Under the pieces are notes generated by a model. That model saw only the letters and a list, made by a program, of their open reading frames with translations. It did no database searches and had not been told where the DNA came from. A stretch of 64,000 bases of DNA from Sapria himalayana. Taxonomy: Eukaryota; Streptophyta; Magnoliopsida; Malpighiales; Rafflesiaceae. The first letter of the stretch is position 1, and every line of letters begins with the position of its first letter. Below are positions 1 through 17,554 of the stretch, piece after piece. The stretch spans positions 5,001-69,000 of the forward strand of contig JAREIK010010166.1 of assembly GCA_029783825.1 (NCBI GenBank), written 5' to 3'. The position numbers were made by a program, and so were the translations under genes.

Positions 1-1490
1 TCTATCTATATATCTATTTATCTATCTATCTCTGTATCTATCTATCTATCTTTCTTTCTTTATATTAATCTATCAATCTATTTATCTATGAATATGTCGA
101 TCAATTTGTCTATCAATATATATATCAATAAATCTATCCATCTGTCTATTTATCTATCTATGTATTTGTTTGTCTATCTATCTATCAAAAAATCTATCAA
201 TTTAACTATCTATTTGGTTATCTATCAATCTATATTTCTATCTGTCTATTTGTCTTCCTATCTATCTGTCTATCTATCTAATAATCTACATGCCTGCCTA
301 TATGTCTATTTATCGGTCTATCTATCTATCTATTTATTTGCATGTCTAACTATTTTTTTATCTCTCTCTCTCTATCTATCTATATATGTATCTATATTTG
401 TATTTATCTATCTATGTATCTTTTTCTATATCTGTCTATTTATTTGTCTATCTATTTATCTATATATTTTTTATCTATCTATTTATTTAACTATCTATCA
501 ATCAATCTTTCTATCTCTCTATTTTTCTTTCTTTCTTTCTTTTTTCTTCTTTTTTTATCTTTCTTCTTTTCTATCAATTTATATGTGTCTGTCTATCAAT
601 CTGTCTGCCTATCTATCTTAGTCTTTCTATCAATCTATCTATCTCTCTATCTATCTGTTTGTCTGCCTATCTATCTCTTTATCTATCATTTTATGTATCT
701 CTCTATCTATATATCTATTTATATGTCTATCTATCTATCTATCAGTCTGCCTATCTATATGGCTATCTATATATCAATCTATCTCTTTATATGTCTTTAT
801 ATCACTCTATCTTTGTGTCTATTATCTGTCTATCTATCACTATATCTATCTGTCTATTATCTGTCTATTATCTGTCTATATATTTGTCTATCTTTCGATC
901 TATCTATATGTATATCTATCTATCTATCTATAATTTTATCTATATGTCTATTATTTGTATATCTCTCACTCAATCTATCTATTATCTATATGTCTATCTA
1001 TTTGTCTATCTATTTATTTATCTATATGTCTATCTATCTATCTTATCTATCTATCTTTTTATTTAACTATCTTTCGATCGAATTATCTATCTATCTAACT
1101 ATATGTATGTCTATCTATCTATTAATCCTTTTTTATCTATCTTTATATATATATATATATTTCTATCTGTCTGTCTATCTATCTATTTATTTATCTATTT
1201 GTATTTCTATTTGTCTATCTATCTTTATATCTATCTATCTGTCTATTTATCTATCTATCTATCTATCTATTTATTTATCTATCAATTTATCTATCTAAAT
1301 ATATGTCATTTGTCTATCTATTTATTTATCTATATATATGTCTATCTATTTATCATTTGTCTATCTATCTATCTATTTGTCTCTCTATTTTTCTTTTTAT
1401 CTATCTATCTATCTTTTTATCTATCTATCAATCTATCTATTTATCTTTCTATTTTTTTATTTATCTATCTATATTTCTATCTATCTTTTA
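1..1490. repeat. Degenerate CTAT/TATC tetranucleotide array
   Basis: The stretch is built almost entirely of CTAT, CTGT, TTAT and CAAT steps, i.e. the reverse complement of the GATA arrays further right. It is interrupted but never loses the 4-bp rhythm. Long open frames across it translate to Leu-Ser-Ile-Tyr repeats in several frames because the repeat contains no stop codon; they are not genes. It ends abruptly near 1490 and continues off the left edge of the window. Confidence 0.95.
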
Positions 1491-1819
1491 GTACATCTAC
1501 TATTCTTCTAAATCCAACTAAGAGTTTCTTTGTTCTTCTCCTTCAAATTGCGTATAAATAGCTATGTCTCTCTGAATTATATATAGACAATCAAAATTTC
1601 ATTTTTTCTGTATATTCGGGTATTAGTTTTTTTTATTTCTCCTCCAAATTTCTTCATTTTTACTTCAATTTCATTTAAACTATCATGATTTTGACTCGAC
1701 ACAATTAATTAAACAATAATTTTTTAGTTTAATATTTGTTCTTCTACTGTTTAAAATTTTAGTGTTTTATTGATTTTGAATTCAATTACAGAATATTTGC
1801 ATCCATATAATCTTAATGT
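1491..1819. other. AT-rich spacer, nothing recognised
   Basis: Low-complexity AT-rich DNA between the CTAT array and the next repeats. I see no CACTA terminus, RNA gene or coding signal here. Confidence 0.6.
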
Positions 1820-2400
1820 TAATTGTTTATATTTATATAATCATATGACATTGTGTATAAATTTTTATATTTTAATATATATAATGAATAATGTTAAATA
1901 AAACTTTTATATAATGTTAATCTTAAATGTCTATAACAGTATATATAAACTTTTATATATTTATATAATCATATGCCATTATGTATAAATATCTATACTT
2001 TAATATATATAAATGTATTACATTATAAATACACATTGATATGTTTATATAAACATATAATGTTATATATAAATATTTATACATATGTATTAATGTTTAT
2101 GAATATCTATACAAAATTTACATTAACCTATCAATTTATATATTTTTTTAATATAACAATTATATAAAATTAAATGATTATACAATTTTGTAAATATTTA
2201 TATTACATATTTTTTTATATAAATATAGAATATTTATAATATTTATTAAAATGTGATATATATATATATATATATACTATATATTATTTATAAAAGTGTT
2301 ACATATAAATATAATAATATTTAAGTAACATTTATAAACATATTTTATTCACAAATATTATATAGATATACTTGCTTAATTATATAATCATATGCCATTT
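1820..2400. repeat. AT-rich tandem motif, inverted copies at 57.6-58.1 kb
   Basis: A motif of the form ATATAATCATATGCCATT followed by TATAAATAT..TATACTTTAATAT recurs at about 1835, 1960 and 2385 with spacing near 125 bp for the first two. The same motif is found in reverse complement near 57.63 and 58.05 kb, outside the right end of element A2. Function unknown; it looks like a repeat-family fragment. Confidence 0.6.
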
Positions 2401-3342
2401 TATATAAAAGTTTTTATAACTATATTTATAATAAAGTAAACTATTTCTATAACTATATTTATAACTTTGTATAACTAATTTGTAACTATATAATAATGTA
2501 TAACTATATGTATAATTCTATATAACTATATTTCTAAAAAATACTATATGTATACTAACATATACCTATATATAAGTATATTTTACATAATGTACAACGA
2601 TATAAATCTTATATATAATTATATCTTTAACTACATACAAATTTATAACTATATGTGTATAACTATATATAAATATTTGTATAACTATGTAGCACTATAT
2701 AAATAAATATAACTATATTTGTAACTATATATACATATTGGTATTCATATAATTATATCAAAATATTGTTTATAACGTTGTTTATATTTATGTATAATTA
2801 CTTATAACTACACGTATGAATATATCTATATATAACTATTTATAACTATATATATTATAGGTAAAATAATATATAACTATAAATAATTGTATCTTACTAT
2901 GAGTATAACTTTAAAAGTTTTATGCATAATTATATTTAAATATTAAATTTACAGCTTATGTTTAATAAATACTTGTATATAGTAGTTTATACAAAAGTAT
3001 TTTACTATATCAATACCTATACATTATTATATGTATAAATATATAAAATTAAATGAACAAATATATAAACCTACATGTATAAATATACGTTGGTTATATG
3101 TATAACTATATGTATAACCATATGTAACAATATTTATAATTACATTTATAACAACATTGAACATTATGTTTAACTATATGTGTATAACTATATATAAATA
3201 TTTATATATCTAAATAAATGTTTATGTAAGTATATATAACTATATTTGTAACTATATATACATATATATTCATATAATTAAATCAAAATATTTGTTTATA
3301 ACGTTGTATATATTTATGTGTAACTACTTATAACTACTTGTA

Positions 3343-3402
<60 letters not shown>

Positions 3403-3840
3403 TATCTGTTTAATTATATATAACTATTTATAACTATATATATTATATCTAAAATTATATATAACTATAAATAATTGTATCTTACAATGTGTATAACTTT
3501 AAAAGTTTTATGCAAAATTATATCTATGTATTAAATTTATAGTTTATATTTAATATATACTTGTATATAGTAGTATATAAAAAAGTATTTTACTATATCT
3601 ATACCTATACATTACTATATGTATAAATATATAAAATTAAATGAACAAATATATAAACCTACATGTATAAATATACATTTAACTATATGTGTAACTATAT
3701 GTATAACCACATGTAACTATATTTATAATTACATGTATAACAATATACAACATTATTTTAAACTATATGTGAATAAATATATATAAATATTTGTATATCT
3801 AAATAAATATCTATAAAATTATATATAACTATAATAAGTG
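2400..3840 (+). repeat. AT-rich array (~590-bp units) upstream of the tnp2 remnant
   Basis: Repeated phrases such as GTATAACCACATGTAACTAT and TATTTATAATTACAT recur at about 3108 and 3700, a period near 590 bp. An AT dinucleotide run lies at about 3346-3398. The same units form the arrays at 14.25-17.33 kb (same strand) and 49.5-51.4 kb (opposite strand). Here, as in element A2, the array lies immediately 5' of a tnp2 gene, so it is probably the leader of this CACTA family. Confidence 0.75.
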
Positions 3841-3881
3841 ATAATTGCGTTTGTTAAATAAAATGATTTTTTTAACTAGTT

Positions 3882-5540
3882 ATGGAAGATGATCATGAAT
3901 GGATGTATAATGGTCGAATAGTAAATAGAATGTTCTCTAATGAATGAGGAGATAAAGTTGATGAATTTGTAGAGTTTGTTCTGAGACATCCTAAGTGTGT
4001 GAATAGTGGTACATATATAAGGTGTCATTGCACTTTAGTTAAATGTTAGAATAAAAAGTTTTTGAATGTTGAAACTGTGAAGATACATTTGTATAGAAAT
4101 GGTTTTGTAGTGGATTACTATGTTTGGATATACCATGGTGAGAAGCAAGTCCAATAGAGGTTTTCTAGTTTAGTATGGGTGTCAGTAAGTGAAACTAATC
4201 AGATGGTCTCAGATAATATTAATCACACTACATACCATAAAATGGTTTTTGATGCAGTGGTTGCTGAATTCAACCCAAATGAGGATACAAATGCCGAGGC
4301 AAAAAATTTATATGACATGTTTAATGCTAGAGCAAACCTGTATATGAGAGAAATTCTAAACATACTCAACTTTTTCTAGCCGTGAGTATGTTAGAAATAA
4401 AGGGCAGACACAAGTATTCACAGACATGGTTTAATGATATGTCTAAATTCATTTATGAATTGTTGCCAAAATATAATCCAATGCCATTTGATTTTTGTAG
4501 CATGAAAAAGTTAGTTAGAGGCTTGAAATTACCCATACAGGTCATTCATTAATGTGTGAACAATTGTATGATATACTAGGGTAATGACAGTAACCTTAAC
4601 AGTTGTAAAATATGTGGGTATGCTCAGTAAAAGCAAACGGCAAAATTTTATTGCAACCATTGATAGCGGAGTTGAAAAGTCTTTGGGGTGTTAGGGTTCA
4701 AACTTAAGATATTTCCAAACGGAAAATTTTCAGATGTGCACTGCCCTCATGTGGACCTTAAATGACTTTCCAGGATATTCTATAATGTCTGGATGGAGTA
4801 CAACTAGTATGTTGGCATGCCTGCATTGTCTGGAAGATTTTGATCCTTTTAGATTAATTAAGAGCGGAAAATAGTCATGGTTCAACAACCAACGGAAGTT
4901 ATTGTCCATTAATCATCCGTATCGACATAATACCAAAAAATTCATTAAGAATAGAAAGGTTACTAATCAATTTCTCGGGGTTAGATCTGGGTATAATATT
5001 CTGCTGGAATTGAATAACAAAGACTTGAGGATAGTGATAGATGTTGATGGCAAGGTTGTGAATGCAGCTATATTTAAGACTTGTATGTGGAATAAAAGAA
5101 AATTTTTTTGGGATTTGCCCTGCTGGCATGAACACTTGCTCAAGCACAATCTTGATGTTATGCATATTGAGCAAAAAGTGTTTGACAATATTTTCAATAC
5201 AGTGTTTAATATTCCAGGAAAAACTAAGGACTCTTTCAAGTCAAGAGATGAGTTGCATAAATATTGTTGTCGTCCTCAATTTACAAAAAATCTTGTAACC
5301 AATAAATACCCTGATGTGCCATTTGTTTTAAATAAATCACAGAAGAAGGTTGTGTTGGAGTGGGTAAAAAAACGTACATTTACAGTTGGTGATGCTTCTA
5401 ATCTAGGGAGATGTGTGGATGCTAAAAAACTTAAGATGTTTTGAATGAAGAGTCATGATTGTCATGTATTCATGCAAAGATTGTTACCAATTGCTTTTCG
5501 AGAATTCCTGCCTAATAGAATATGAGAGCTGATAACTGAG
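3882..5540 (+). pseudogene. CACTA tnp2 transposase remnant (A0), truncated
   Basis: Degenerate En/Spm-type tnp2 transposase, the DDE enzyme that cuts CACTA ends. The chosen start opens a transposase-associated domain (MEDDHEWMYNG, then IRCHCTLVKC and VKIHLYRNGFVVDYYVWIYH), followed by a linker (NAEAKNLYDMFNARANLY), tnp2 N-terminal blocks (KYSQTWFNDMSKFIYELLP; SGWSTTSMLACLHC), the tnp2 core (NHPYRHNTKKFI; WDLPCWHEHLLKHNLDVMHI; IPGKTKDSFKSRDELHKYC) and the first block of DUF4218 (MKSHDCHVFMQRLLPIAFRE). Several in-frame stops (TGA soon after the start, TAG after LVKC) and frame changes show it is dead. An internal segment between about 4.6 and 4.7 kb is missing relative to the family. The gene breaks off about 40 bp before the CACTA terminus at 5602. 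The family call is firm; activity is excluded. Confidence 0.92.
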
Positions 5541-5601
5541 ATTTCTTTATTCTTTAAGCTGCTAACTTCTTCTTCATTGATTGATTGATGAGAAGTTGAG
5601 A

Positions 5602-6040
5602 CACTACAAAAAAAATGTTCATTTAGCTAGGGAATTTTAGCTTTGGATCAATCCCTAGCTAAATTACGAGTGATTAACCAGGGAATAGCAAGGAATCTTT
5701 AATTTTTCATTGAAATAGAAATTTGCAACGGATTAGTGATAGATTATTTTCGTAAATTCAACTAAAGAAAAGCAAGAAATTTAGTAATGGATTTACGACG
5801 GATTAGCGACAAAATATTTTCTTATATTCCACTAAAGAAAAGTGGGGAATTTATCAACGTTTAGTGACGGATTAGAGACAGAATATTTTCGTAAATTCTG
5901 CTCAAGAAAAGTGGTGAATTTAGCAATGAATTTAGTGATGAAATTTCCCTAGCTAATAATATCCTGAATATAGTTATAGAATTTCCCTTGCTAATAAAAC
6001 CTGGAATTTAGCGACCAAATTTTTCTAGCAAATTACATCC
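5602..6040 (+). mobile_element. Solitary CACTA 5' terminus with subterminal repeats (L1)
   Basis: Begins CACTACAAAAAAAATG and continues with TTTAGCTAGGGAATTTTAGC, then motifs such as GCAACGGATTAGTGA and TTTCCCTAGCTAA in alternating orientation. In sequence order it matches the reverse complement of the A2 5' end (57350 downward) better than it matches A1. After about 440 bp it changes abruptly into GATA repeats, so only the terminus survives. The three bases before it are AGA; no partner terminus with a matching duplication was found. Confidence 0.8.
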
Positions 6041-8486
6041 GGAACATAGATAAACACATAGATACATAGAAAGATATAAAGATAGATAAACATATAGATA
6101 TATAGATAGGTAGACAAACAAATAGATCAACATATAAAAAGACAAATATAAAGAATTATAGAAATACAAATAGACAGATAGATAGCCACATAAATATACT
6201 GATAGATAGATGGATAGTTAGAATATAGATAAATGGATAGATATATAGATAGATAGATATAAATATAGATATATATATATATATACACACACACAGATAG
6301 ATATACAGATATAAAGATGGATTTATAAAGTGATAGATAGTTAGATAGATGAATAAACAAATGATTAGATTGAAAGATAAATTAATGAATAAATATTGAG
6401 ATAGATATATACATACATACATAGATAGATATATAGACAGATTAATAGATATATTAATAAAAAGATAGATAGTCAGATGGATATACAAACTGATAAATAA
6501 ATAGATAGATATATAAATAGACAGATAGATAGATATACAGAGAGATACAAAGAAAATTTGATAAACAGATAGGTAAATAGATAGATAGGTAGACAGATAA
6601 ATGGTAGATAAGAGATAAATAAATAAACAAATAGATAGATAGATAGACAAATAGACATACATGTAGATAGATAGATATAGACAGATAGATGGATAGATAT
6701 AGAATGAATAGCTGGATAGATAGACTGATCGATTGATGAATTGATAATGGATATATAGAAGGATATATAGGCGGATAGATTGATGGATAGATAGATGGAT
6801 AAATAGAAGTAAAGTGAAACGAATAGATTGATTGATATCTAGTTGCATAGATAGATGGATAGATATATGAATAGATATATTGATAGATCAACAAATAGAT
6901 AGAAGGATAGAAATATGGATGGATAAAAGGATAGATAGATGGATAGATAGATGGATAAATAATGGGTAGATAGACAAAGAGATAAATTGACAAATACATA
7001 GATATTTTGATAGATAGATAGATCAATAGATAGATATATAGATAGATAAATACATAGATACATATATAGGTAGATAAATAGATAGACAGATATAGACAAA
7101 TTTATAGAGATATTTATAAACAAATAGATATACTAATAGATAAGAAGATAGATATATAGTTAGATAGACAAATAGTTAGATATATTGACAGATTGACTAA
7201 TAGATATATAGTTTGATTGATTGATTGATTGATAGGCAGATAGATATATAGATAGATAAATAGACAGAAAGTTAGACAGAAATATTGACAGATAGATAGA
7301 CATAGATATATAGATATATCCACAGATAGATAGATATATATATAGATAGAAAATAGATAGATAGATAGACAAATATATAAATAAAAATATTAAAAGATAG
7401 ATTGACAAATAGCTAGACAGATAGATAAACAAATAGATAGACAAGCATATTGAAAAGATAGATTGATAGATTGATAGACAGAGAGATAAATAGATAGATA
7501 GACATATAGATAGGCAGATATATAGATAGATAGATAGACAAATAGTTAGACAACCCTTTTAGATAGATAGATAGATGGATTGACATATTGACAGACATAT
7601 AGATAGATTTATAGATTGATAGGCAGATATACAAATTGATAATTAGATAGAGAGCAACACAGATAGACACTTAGATAGATAGATAGATATATAGATAGAT
7701 AGATAGATAGATAGACAGACAGATGGATAGATAGATACACAGATAGACCGATAAATAGATAGATAGATAGAACAATAGATAGACAGACATATAGATGCAT
7801 AAATAGAAATATACATATACAGACTATATAGATAGATAGACAGATAGATAAATAGATAGACAGACAGACAAATAGATAGATAGACAGATAGATAGACAGA
7901 TAGATAGATAGATAGATACATAGACAGATAGACCGATAAATAGATAGATAGATTGATCAATAGATAGATAGACATATAGATGCATAAATAGATATATACA
8001 TATATAGACATATAGACAAATAGTTAGATATATAGATTCACTCATAGACAAATAGATAAAAGAGACATATAGATATATAGATAGATGAATTGATGGATAA
8101 ATAGTTAGATAGATAGAAAGATAGAAAGATAGATACACATATAGATTGATAGATAATTATACAAAAGATTGATAGATAAATAGATATATGGACAGATAGA
8201 TATATAGATAGATAGATAGATAGCCAGATATATAGATAAATAGATATTTGTTAGACAGAAAGATAGGCAAATTATAGACAGACAGATGGTCAGATAGATA
8301 GATAGACTGGTAGATAGACAAATAGGTATACATATTTATAGATAGATTGATATACAGATAGATAGATTCATAAATAGATATATACACAAATAGATAGATA
8401 GATAGATCAAAAGAAAGAAAAAAGATATATAGTTGGATAGACAGATAGTTTGACAGATAAATAGATAGATAGATAGATAGAATGTT

Positions 8487-8526
<40 letters not shown>

Positions 8527-8584
8527 AATTCGATTGATAGATTGATAGACAGCTAGATTGACTAATAGAGAGAGAGAGAGAGAG

Positions 8585-8643
<59 letters not shown>

Positions 8644-11600
8644 TAAATTGATATATAGATAGATAAAAAGATATATAGAGAGATAATTAGATAGATAGAT
8701 AGACAGAATAATTGATAGACAGATAAATAGATAGGCAGATAGTTAGATAAATAACAGACATATAGACAAACATATAGTTTGATATATAGATAGATAGCTA
8801 GCTAGACAAATAGACAGATAAACATATAGATAGATAGAAAGATAGAGAGACAAATAGACAGACAAATAGGCCAACATATAGAGAGAAAAATAGATAGACA
8901 TATAGACATACAGATATACAGACATATAGACAGACATACAGAAAGATAAATAGATAGATAAATATATAGATAGATAGATAGACAGACAGATAGATAAATA
9001 GATCCAAAGATAGATAGAAAGGTAGACAGATAGAAAGGTAGACAGATAGAAAGATAGATAAATAGGTATATAGATAGATAGATAGATACACAGATAGATA
9101 GATATTAAGAAAGATAGGTAGACAGATAGATAGATAATTTGATAGACATATAGATAAATAGATAGACAGAAAGATAAATAGACATATAGATAGACATACA
9201 GTTAAGTAGAAAGTTAGAAAAATAGATAGGAAGAAAGATAGACATTTTAAAAGATAGATCGATATACATATAATTAGACATATAGATAAATAGTTATATA
9301 GATAGATAGATAGATAGTGAAATATATAACAGACATACATATAGATATTTAGATAGATTGATTGATAGATAAATAGATAGAAAGATAGATAGATAGAAAG
9401 TTTGTTAGACAGACAGATTGAATGATTGATTGATTGATTGACAAATAAATAATCAAACATATATACGGATAGAAAGGAAAATAGATAGATAGATATATAA
9501 ATAGATATATAATGAGATATACAAATAGAAAGATAGATTAATTAATAGACATACAAATGGATAGATAGATAGACAGATTAATAGACAGATAGATAAACAG
9601 AAAAATAGAGTGATAGATAAATAGATCGATAGCTAGCTAGATAAATAGAAAATAGACAAATACATAGATAGATAGATAGATAGATATATATATATATATA
9701 TATATAAAGATAAATAGACATATAGAAATATAGAGACATACACATATAGATAGATAGATAGACATACAAATAGACAAATAGATAGACAAATAGATTACAA
9801 GATAGAATGACATATAGATAGACAGATAGATAGAAAGATAGATTGGAAATAGATAGAGTGATAGATAGATAAATAGATATACATATAGATATATAGATTG
9901 ATTTATTGACAGATTGACAGACATTTAGATAGACATATAGAAAGATAAACATATAGATAAATAGATAGACAGACAAATAGACACACTTATAGACAGATAG
10001 ATAGATAGACAGATAGATACATATACGAATAGATAGACATACAGATATAAAGACAAATAAATAGATAAATAAATAGACGGCCAGATAGACAGAAAGATAG
10101 ATAGACAGAAAGAAAGACAAGTAAATAGTCAAATAGACAGACAATTAATAATAATGATCTAAAGACAAATAAAAGGATAGATAGATAGATAGACAGACAA
10201 ATTTATTGATAAATAGACTGATAGATAGACTGATCAAAAGATCAATAGAAAAACAAATAGATCATCTATAGATAGATAGACAGACCAATTTACAGATAGA
10301 TATATGGATGGATAGATAGATAAATTAATAGATAGATAGACAATTAGATAGCTAGATATATAGATAGATAGATAGATATATAGACAAATCAATAGACAAA
10401 TAGATAGTCAAATAGATAAATATATAGATAGACATATCGATAGACAGATAGATTGGTAGATATATTGATAGACAAATAGATAGATAGACAAATAGATTGA
10501 TAGATTGATAGATTGATAGACAGATAGATAGATGGATTGATAGATAGATAGATCAATAGACAGATAGTTAGATAGATAGCTTGACTAAAAAATTGATAGT
10601 TAGTTAGATAGGTAGATAGACAAATTGATAAACAGATCATTAGACAAATAGTTTAATAGAAAGATAAATAGATAGATAGATCGATAAAATGATATATAGA
10701 TAGATACAAAGATAGATTGATTGATAAAAAGATACATAGATAGATACAAAGACAAAAAGATAGATAGTTAAATAAATAGATATATAGACGAATAGATAGA
10801 TAGATATATAGACATATAGATAAAAAGATAGATATATAGATAAATAGATAGATAGATAAATAAATAAATAGATAGATATATAGATATATAAATACACATA
10901 TATAGAGATAATTAGATAGACAAATAGATACATAAATTATTAAATAGTTATATAGATAGATAGATAGATAAAAAAAATATAGACAGCCAGACAGACAGAT
11001 AGATAGATCGATCGATAGTTTGATAGAGAGATAGATAGATATTAGATATTTAAAATAATATATAGACAGATAGATATACAGATAGATAGATAAACAAATA
11101 GATAGTTAGATATATAGACAAATATAAGGACACAGTTAGATAATAGATAGATAGATAAATAGATATATAGATAAATAGATATTTTGATAGATAGTCAAAT
11201 AATGGATAGATAGATTGATAGACAAATAGATAGATAGACAGATAGATAGTTAGTTAGTTAGAAAGTCAGATGGATAGAGAGATAGGAAGACAAATAGGTA
11301 AAAAGATAAACACACAGATAGATAGACATCTTAATAGACATACAGATAGATAGACTTCTTAATAGACATACAGATAGAAGATAGATGATCAGATAAATAG
11401 ATAGATAAATAGATAGATAGATAGATAAATGGATAGAGATTTTTATAGACATATAGATATACACACATATTGACATACAGATAGATAGATATATAGACAG
11501 ATATACTAACACATAGACATTAGATATAAAGATAGATTGATAATCAAATAGATAGACAAATAGATTTATTGATAGAAAGATAGATAGATAGATAGACAAA

Positions 11601-11669
11601 TAGATAGAGAAACAAATAGATAAAAAGAAAGACAAAAAAGGACAAATAGATAGATTGATATATAGACAG

Positions 11670-11708
<39 letters not shown>

Positions 11709-11932
11709 TTGATGGATAGATAGATAGATAGACTTATCAAAAGATAGATAGATAGTCAAATAGATAGTATGATTGATAGATAGATAGAGTGATACAAGGA
11801 TAGATAGATATATATATAGATTAATAAATGGATAGATAGATAGATGGATAGATATATGGATAAATAGAAAGATAGATATATTGATCAATAGACAAATCAA
11901 TATACAGACATATAAACAAATAGATAGACATA
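6041..11932. repeat. GATA tetranucleotide array, left part
   Basis: About 5.9 kb of degenerate GATA/GACA/AATA steps. It includes an AT run near 8486-8522, an AG run then AT run near 8569-8641, an AT run near 9687-9706, and an AT then AC run near 11671-11708. Open frames on the - strand (Leu-Ser-Ile-Tyr repeats) are artefacts. The right edge is the exact insertion point of A1; the array continues at 25287. Confidence 0.96.
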
Positions 11933-12560
11933 CACTACATGAAAATGTCAATTTAACTAGGAAAATTTTGCTAGAGATCATTCCCTAGCTAAATAGAGAA
12001 GGATTAGCTAGGGAATAGCAAGGGAATAACAAAGGATTTTTAATTTTACATTGAAATAAATACTAGCAACATATTAGTGATGGATTAGTGATGAAAATGT
12101 CTGATTGAAAATTATTTGTGGCTAATATTTTTGTAGATTTCAAAAAAAAAACAAGGAAAATTAGTCACGAATTTAGCCACGAAATTTCCCTAGCTAATTA
12201 TATCGAGATAAATTCCATCGATAATATTTTCATAGATTTCCATGCAATGAAACACGAAAGAAAACTGGGAATTTAGCGATGGATTTTCCCTAGCTAATTA
12301 TATCGAAATAAATTTTGACGCTAATATTTTCATAGATTTCCATGAAAAGAAAACTGAGAATTTAGCGACGGATTTTTCCTAGCGAATTATATCCAGACAA
12401 AATCCATTGCAAAATATTTATCTAATTTTTTTTTCTATTTTATCTTTTATTGCAAGCGATTATTTTTTAAATTTTATTTTTCACACAATATATCCATTTA
12501 GCTAGAGATTTTCCCTAGCTATTTGCACCGTGGATAATTTCCGTCTCTAATCTTTAATGA
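11933..12560 (+). repeat. A1 5' terminus and subterminal repeats
   Basis: Starts CACTACATGAAAATGTC, followed by TTTAACTAGGAAAATTTTG and several copies of the unit TTTCCCTAGCTAATTATATC / AATTTAGCGACGGATTT. The homologous end of A2 (56180-57350, inverted) has many more copies of the unit. In En/Spm-type elements such subterminal motifs bind the element's DNA-binding protein; that role is inferred here from position. Confidence 0.85.
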
Positions 12561-13930
12561 TTTAAATTTTTGTTAATTTATTATTTGTTTAAATATTTTA
12601 TTTAATTTGGGTTATTAAATGTATGTCATGGTCTTTGGATGATCAATCCTTGAGGGACACAATCTCCTCATAAAATTATAAAAATAGGATATTATAAATA
12701 AATAATTATAAAAATTATAAAAATACAAAAAATATATATTAATAAGAACTAAAATAAATATTTTTATGATTATAAAAATATTAAAGTAATATTTTAAAGA
12801 TATTTTTTAATTAAAAATATAAAAATTTGATTTAAATTAATATTAAATAATTAATTCTATAATTATATTAATTTTTTAAGATATTTTAAAAAATAAATGA
12901 ACATACATTAAAATATCTACTAATATAAAGGTAAATAATCCATTGTATGATTAAATATTTTTGACGAATTGACGAATAAACTAGTAAATATTAATATTAT
13001 TATATGTATAAAAAAATTTTATGATTATTGGAAACTTTTAAAAAAATAATTACTACATAATTTGAAAATTTTGAATTATAATAAAAATTTAAATTTTTTC
13101 ATTAAATTTTAAAGAAAAAAAATTGATATTTAATAATAAATACATAGATATTTACCGCTACTAAAATTTATAAAAATTAAATAATTAAGTAATATTTTTA
13201 CTATTAGCTTTTAATATTCACTCTTTATTAAAATAATAAGTATAACTTTTTTTATTTGTCTTCTCACTTTAAGTAATTTTTAGAATTTTAAAAATTATAA
13301 ATGATATAAAATAATATGAAATTTTATGCCTTTAAAATTATTTCATATTATATTCTTAAAAATAAATATGAATTCTTAAAAATTTATAACCATAAAATAT
13401 ATATATTTATATATTTTTTAACATAAAGAGTATTTATAATTCTTAAGAGAGTGGCTTGAAGACCAATCATCTTTTCATGCGTGCCTTGTAATATAAAGTT
13501 TATAAATTTTGTAGCCATGATTTTTTTTCATAGTTAGAAGGCTAAACATCTATTTTTTGAAATTGTTTATATATTTATTGTTTATTTAATTTGATAATTA
13601 AAAATTGCAAAGTGTTTATTTTTCATGTGTACCTTGCTACATGCACAATAACTTGTTGAAAATAATTTATTAAGTAAAAAAAGATGAGTATTTATGTTTT
13701 ATATTTATTTATTGTTTATTAAATATTTTGATATTTAAAAATTAAAACATTTATGAAATTATACTACTTCTAAAACTGTTTCTTGTTGTCCAGAGACAAC
13801 TCTAAGTTTCTAAATAGCACCATTTGTCTCTCTCTCTTGACAAGGATAAATCAAAATGAAACCTAATAGTGGAAGTAATTTCTTTAAGACGTGAGTTTCT
13901 TATTGATTTAAGGTACGCTTTCTACCCTAA
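12560..13930 (+). repeat. A1 5' conserved AT-rich arm, inverted copy at 54.77-56.18 kb
   Basis: Matches the reverse complement of 54.77-56.18 kb in order over its whole length: for example AATAAACTAGTAAATATTAA near 12975, TCATCTTTTCAT near 13468 and TACCTTGCTAC near 13632 all have inverted counterparts near 55.73, 55.24 and 55.1 kb. No coding sequence is seen. It is the conserved 5' non-coding part of this CACTA family. Confidence 0.78.
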
Positions 13931-14249
13931 CTCTTCATCACTTATCTTAATGCAAGAGTGTTTGTTTTGATTCAGGTGTTTATTTTTTCAAATTCCATCT
14001 TTTTCCAAACTTATATATATTCTCCCATAAATCTTGGTTTACTAATTCTAGACAAGGATGTGTTCACTAATTTTCCTTTTATTTTGCCACTTAGACCGGC
14101 TTGTGGTAGTTTGTATTTTCTCACAGATATGTTAGTAACAATGGGTGTTGGTGTTTGTGGTGAGCAGTGTGTATATAACAACATATTTAATATTTACACA
14201 ATAAATTATGTAAATATGACAATCCCAAGATTAATAACACATAAATATA

Positions 14250-14250
<1 letters not shown>
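13931..14250 (+). other. Short non-repeat stretch with an uncharacterised open frame
   Basis: Lies between the end of the arm homology and the tandem array. A splice-acceptor-like TTGATTCAG near 13976 is followed by a frame open to 14254 that is rich in Phe, Ile and Leu. I recognise no domain and coding status is doubtful. Confidence 0.3.
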
Positions 14251-17335
<3,085 letters not shown>

Positions 17336-17554
17336 ATGTCACACTATAATGGGCCATTCCGGCAGAACACGACCCTTTTGATGACTCTATGATTGACATT
17401 ACTCATCAATAACAGTTTTAGTGGTTAATGGGTCACAGGAGTTGCTTTTATAGATTCTATTGCATGCTTGCTATTTATTTCTGTTTTGAATTTTTTTTCA
17501 TCCTACTGACGTGTTTGCTAAGTTGTTGGTGGCATGGGGTTGGTTGATTTTGAA

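Noticed and set aside
88..1561. Overlapping open frames up to 318 codons of Leu-Ser-Ile-Tyr repeats
   Set aside because: The CTAT repeat has no stop in several frames, so long frames are automatic; the same applies to the - strand frames in 6.1-12.0, 25.2-26.3 and 63.2-63.8 kb.
4899..5298. Additional frames on both strands inside 4.9-5.3 kb
   Set aside because: Shadows of the tnp2 core frame, which carries the recognised motifs.
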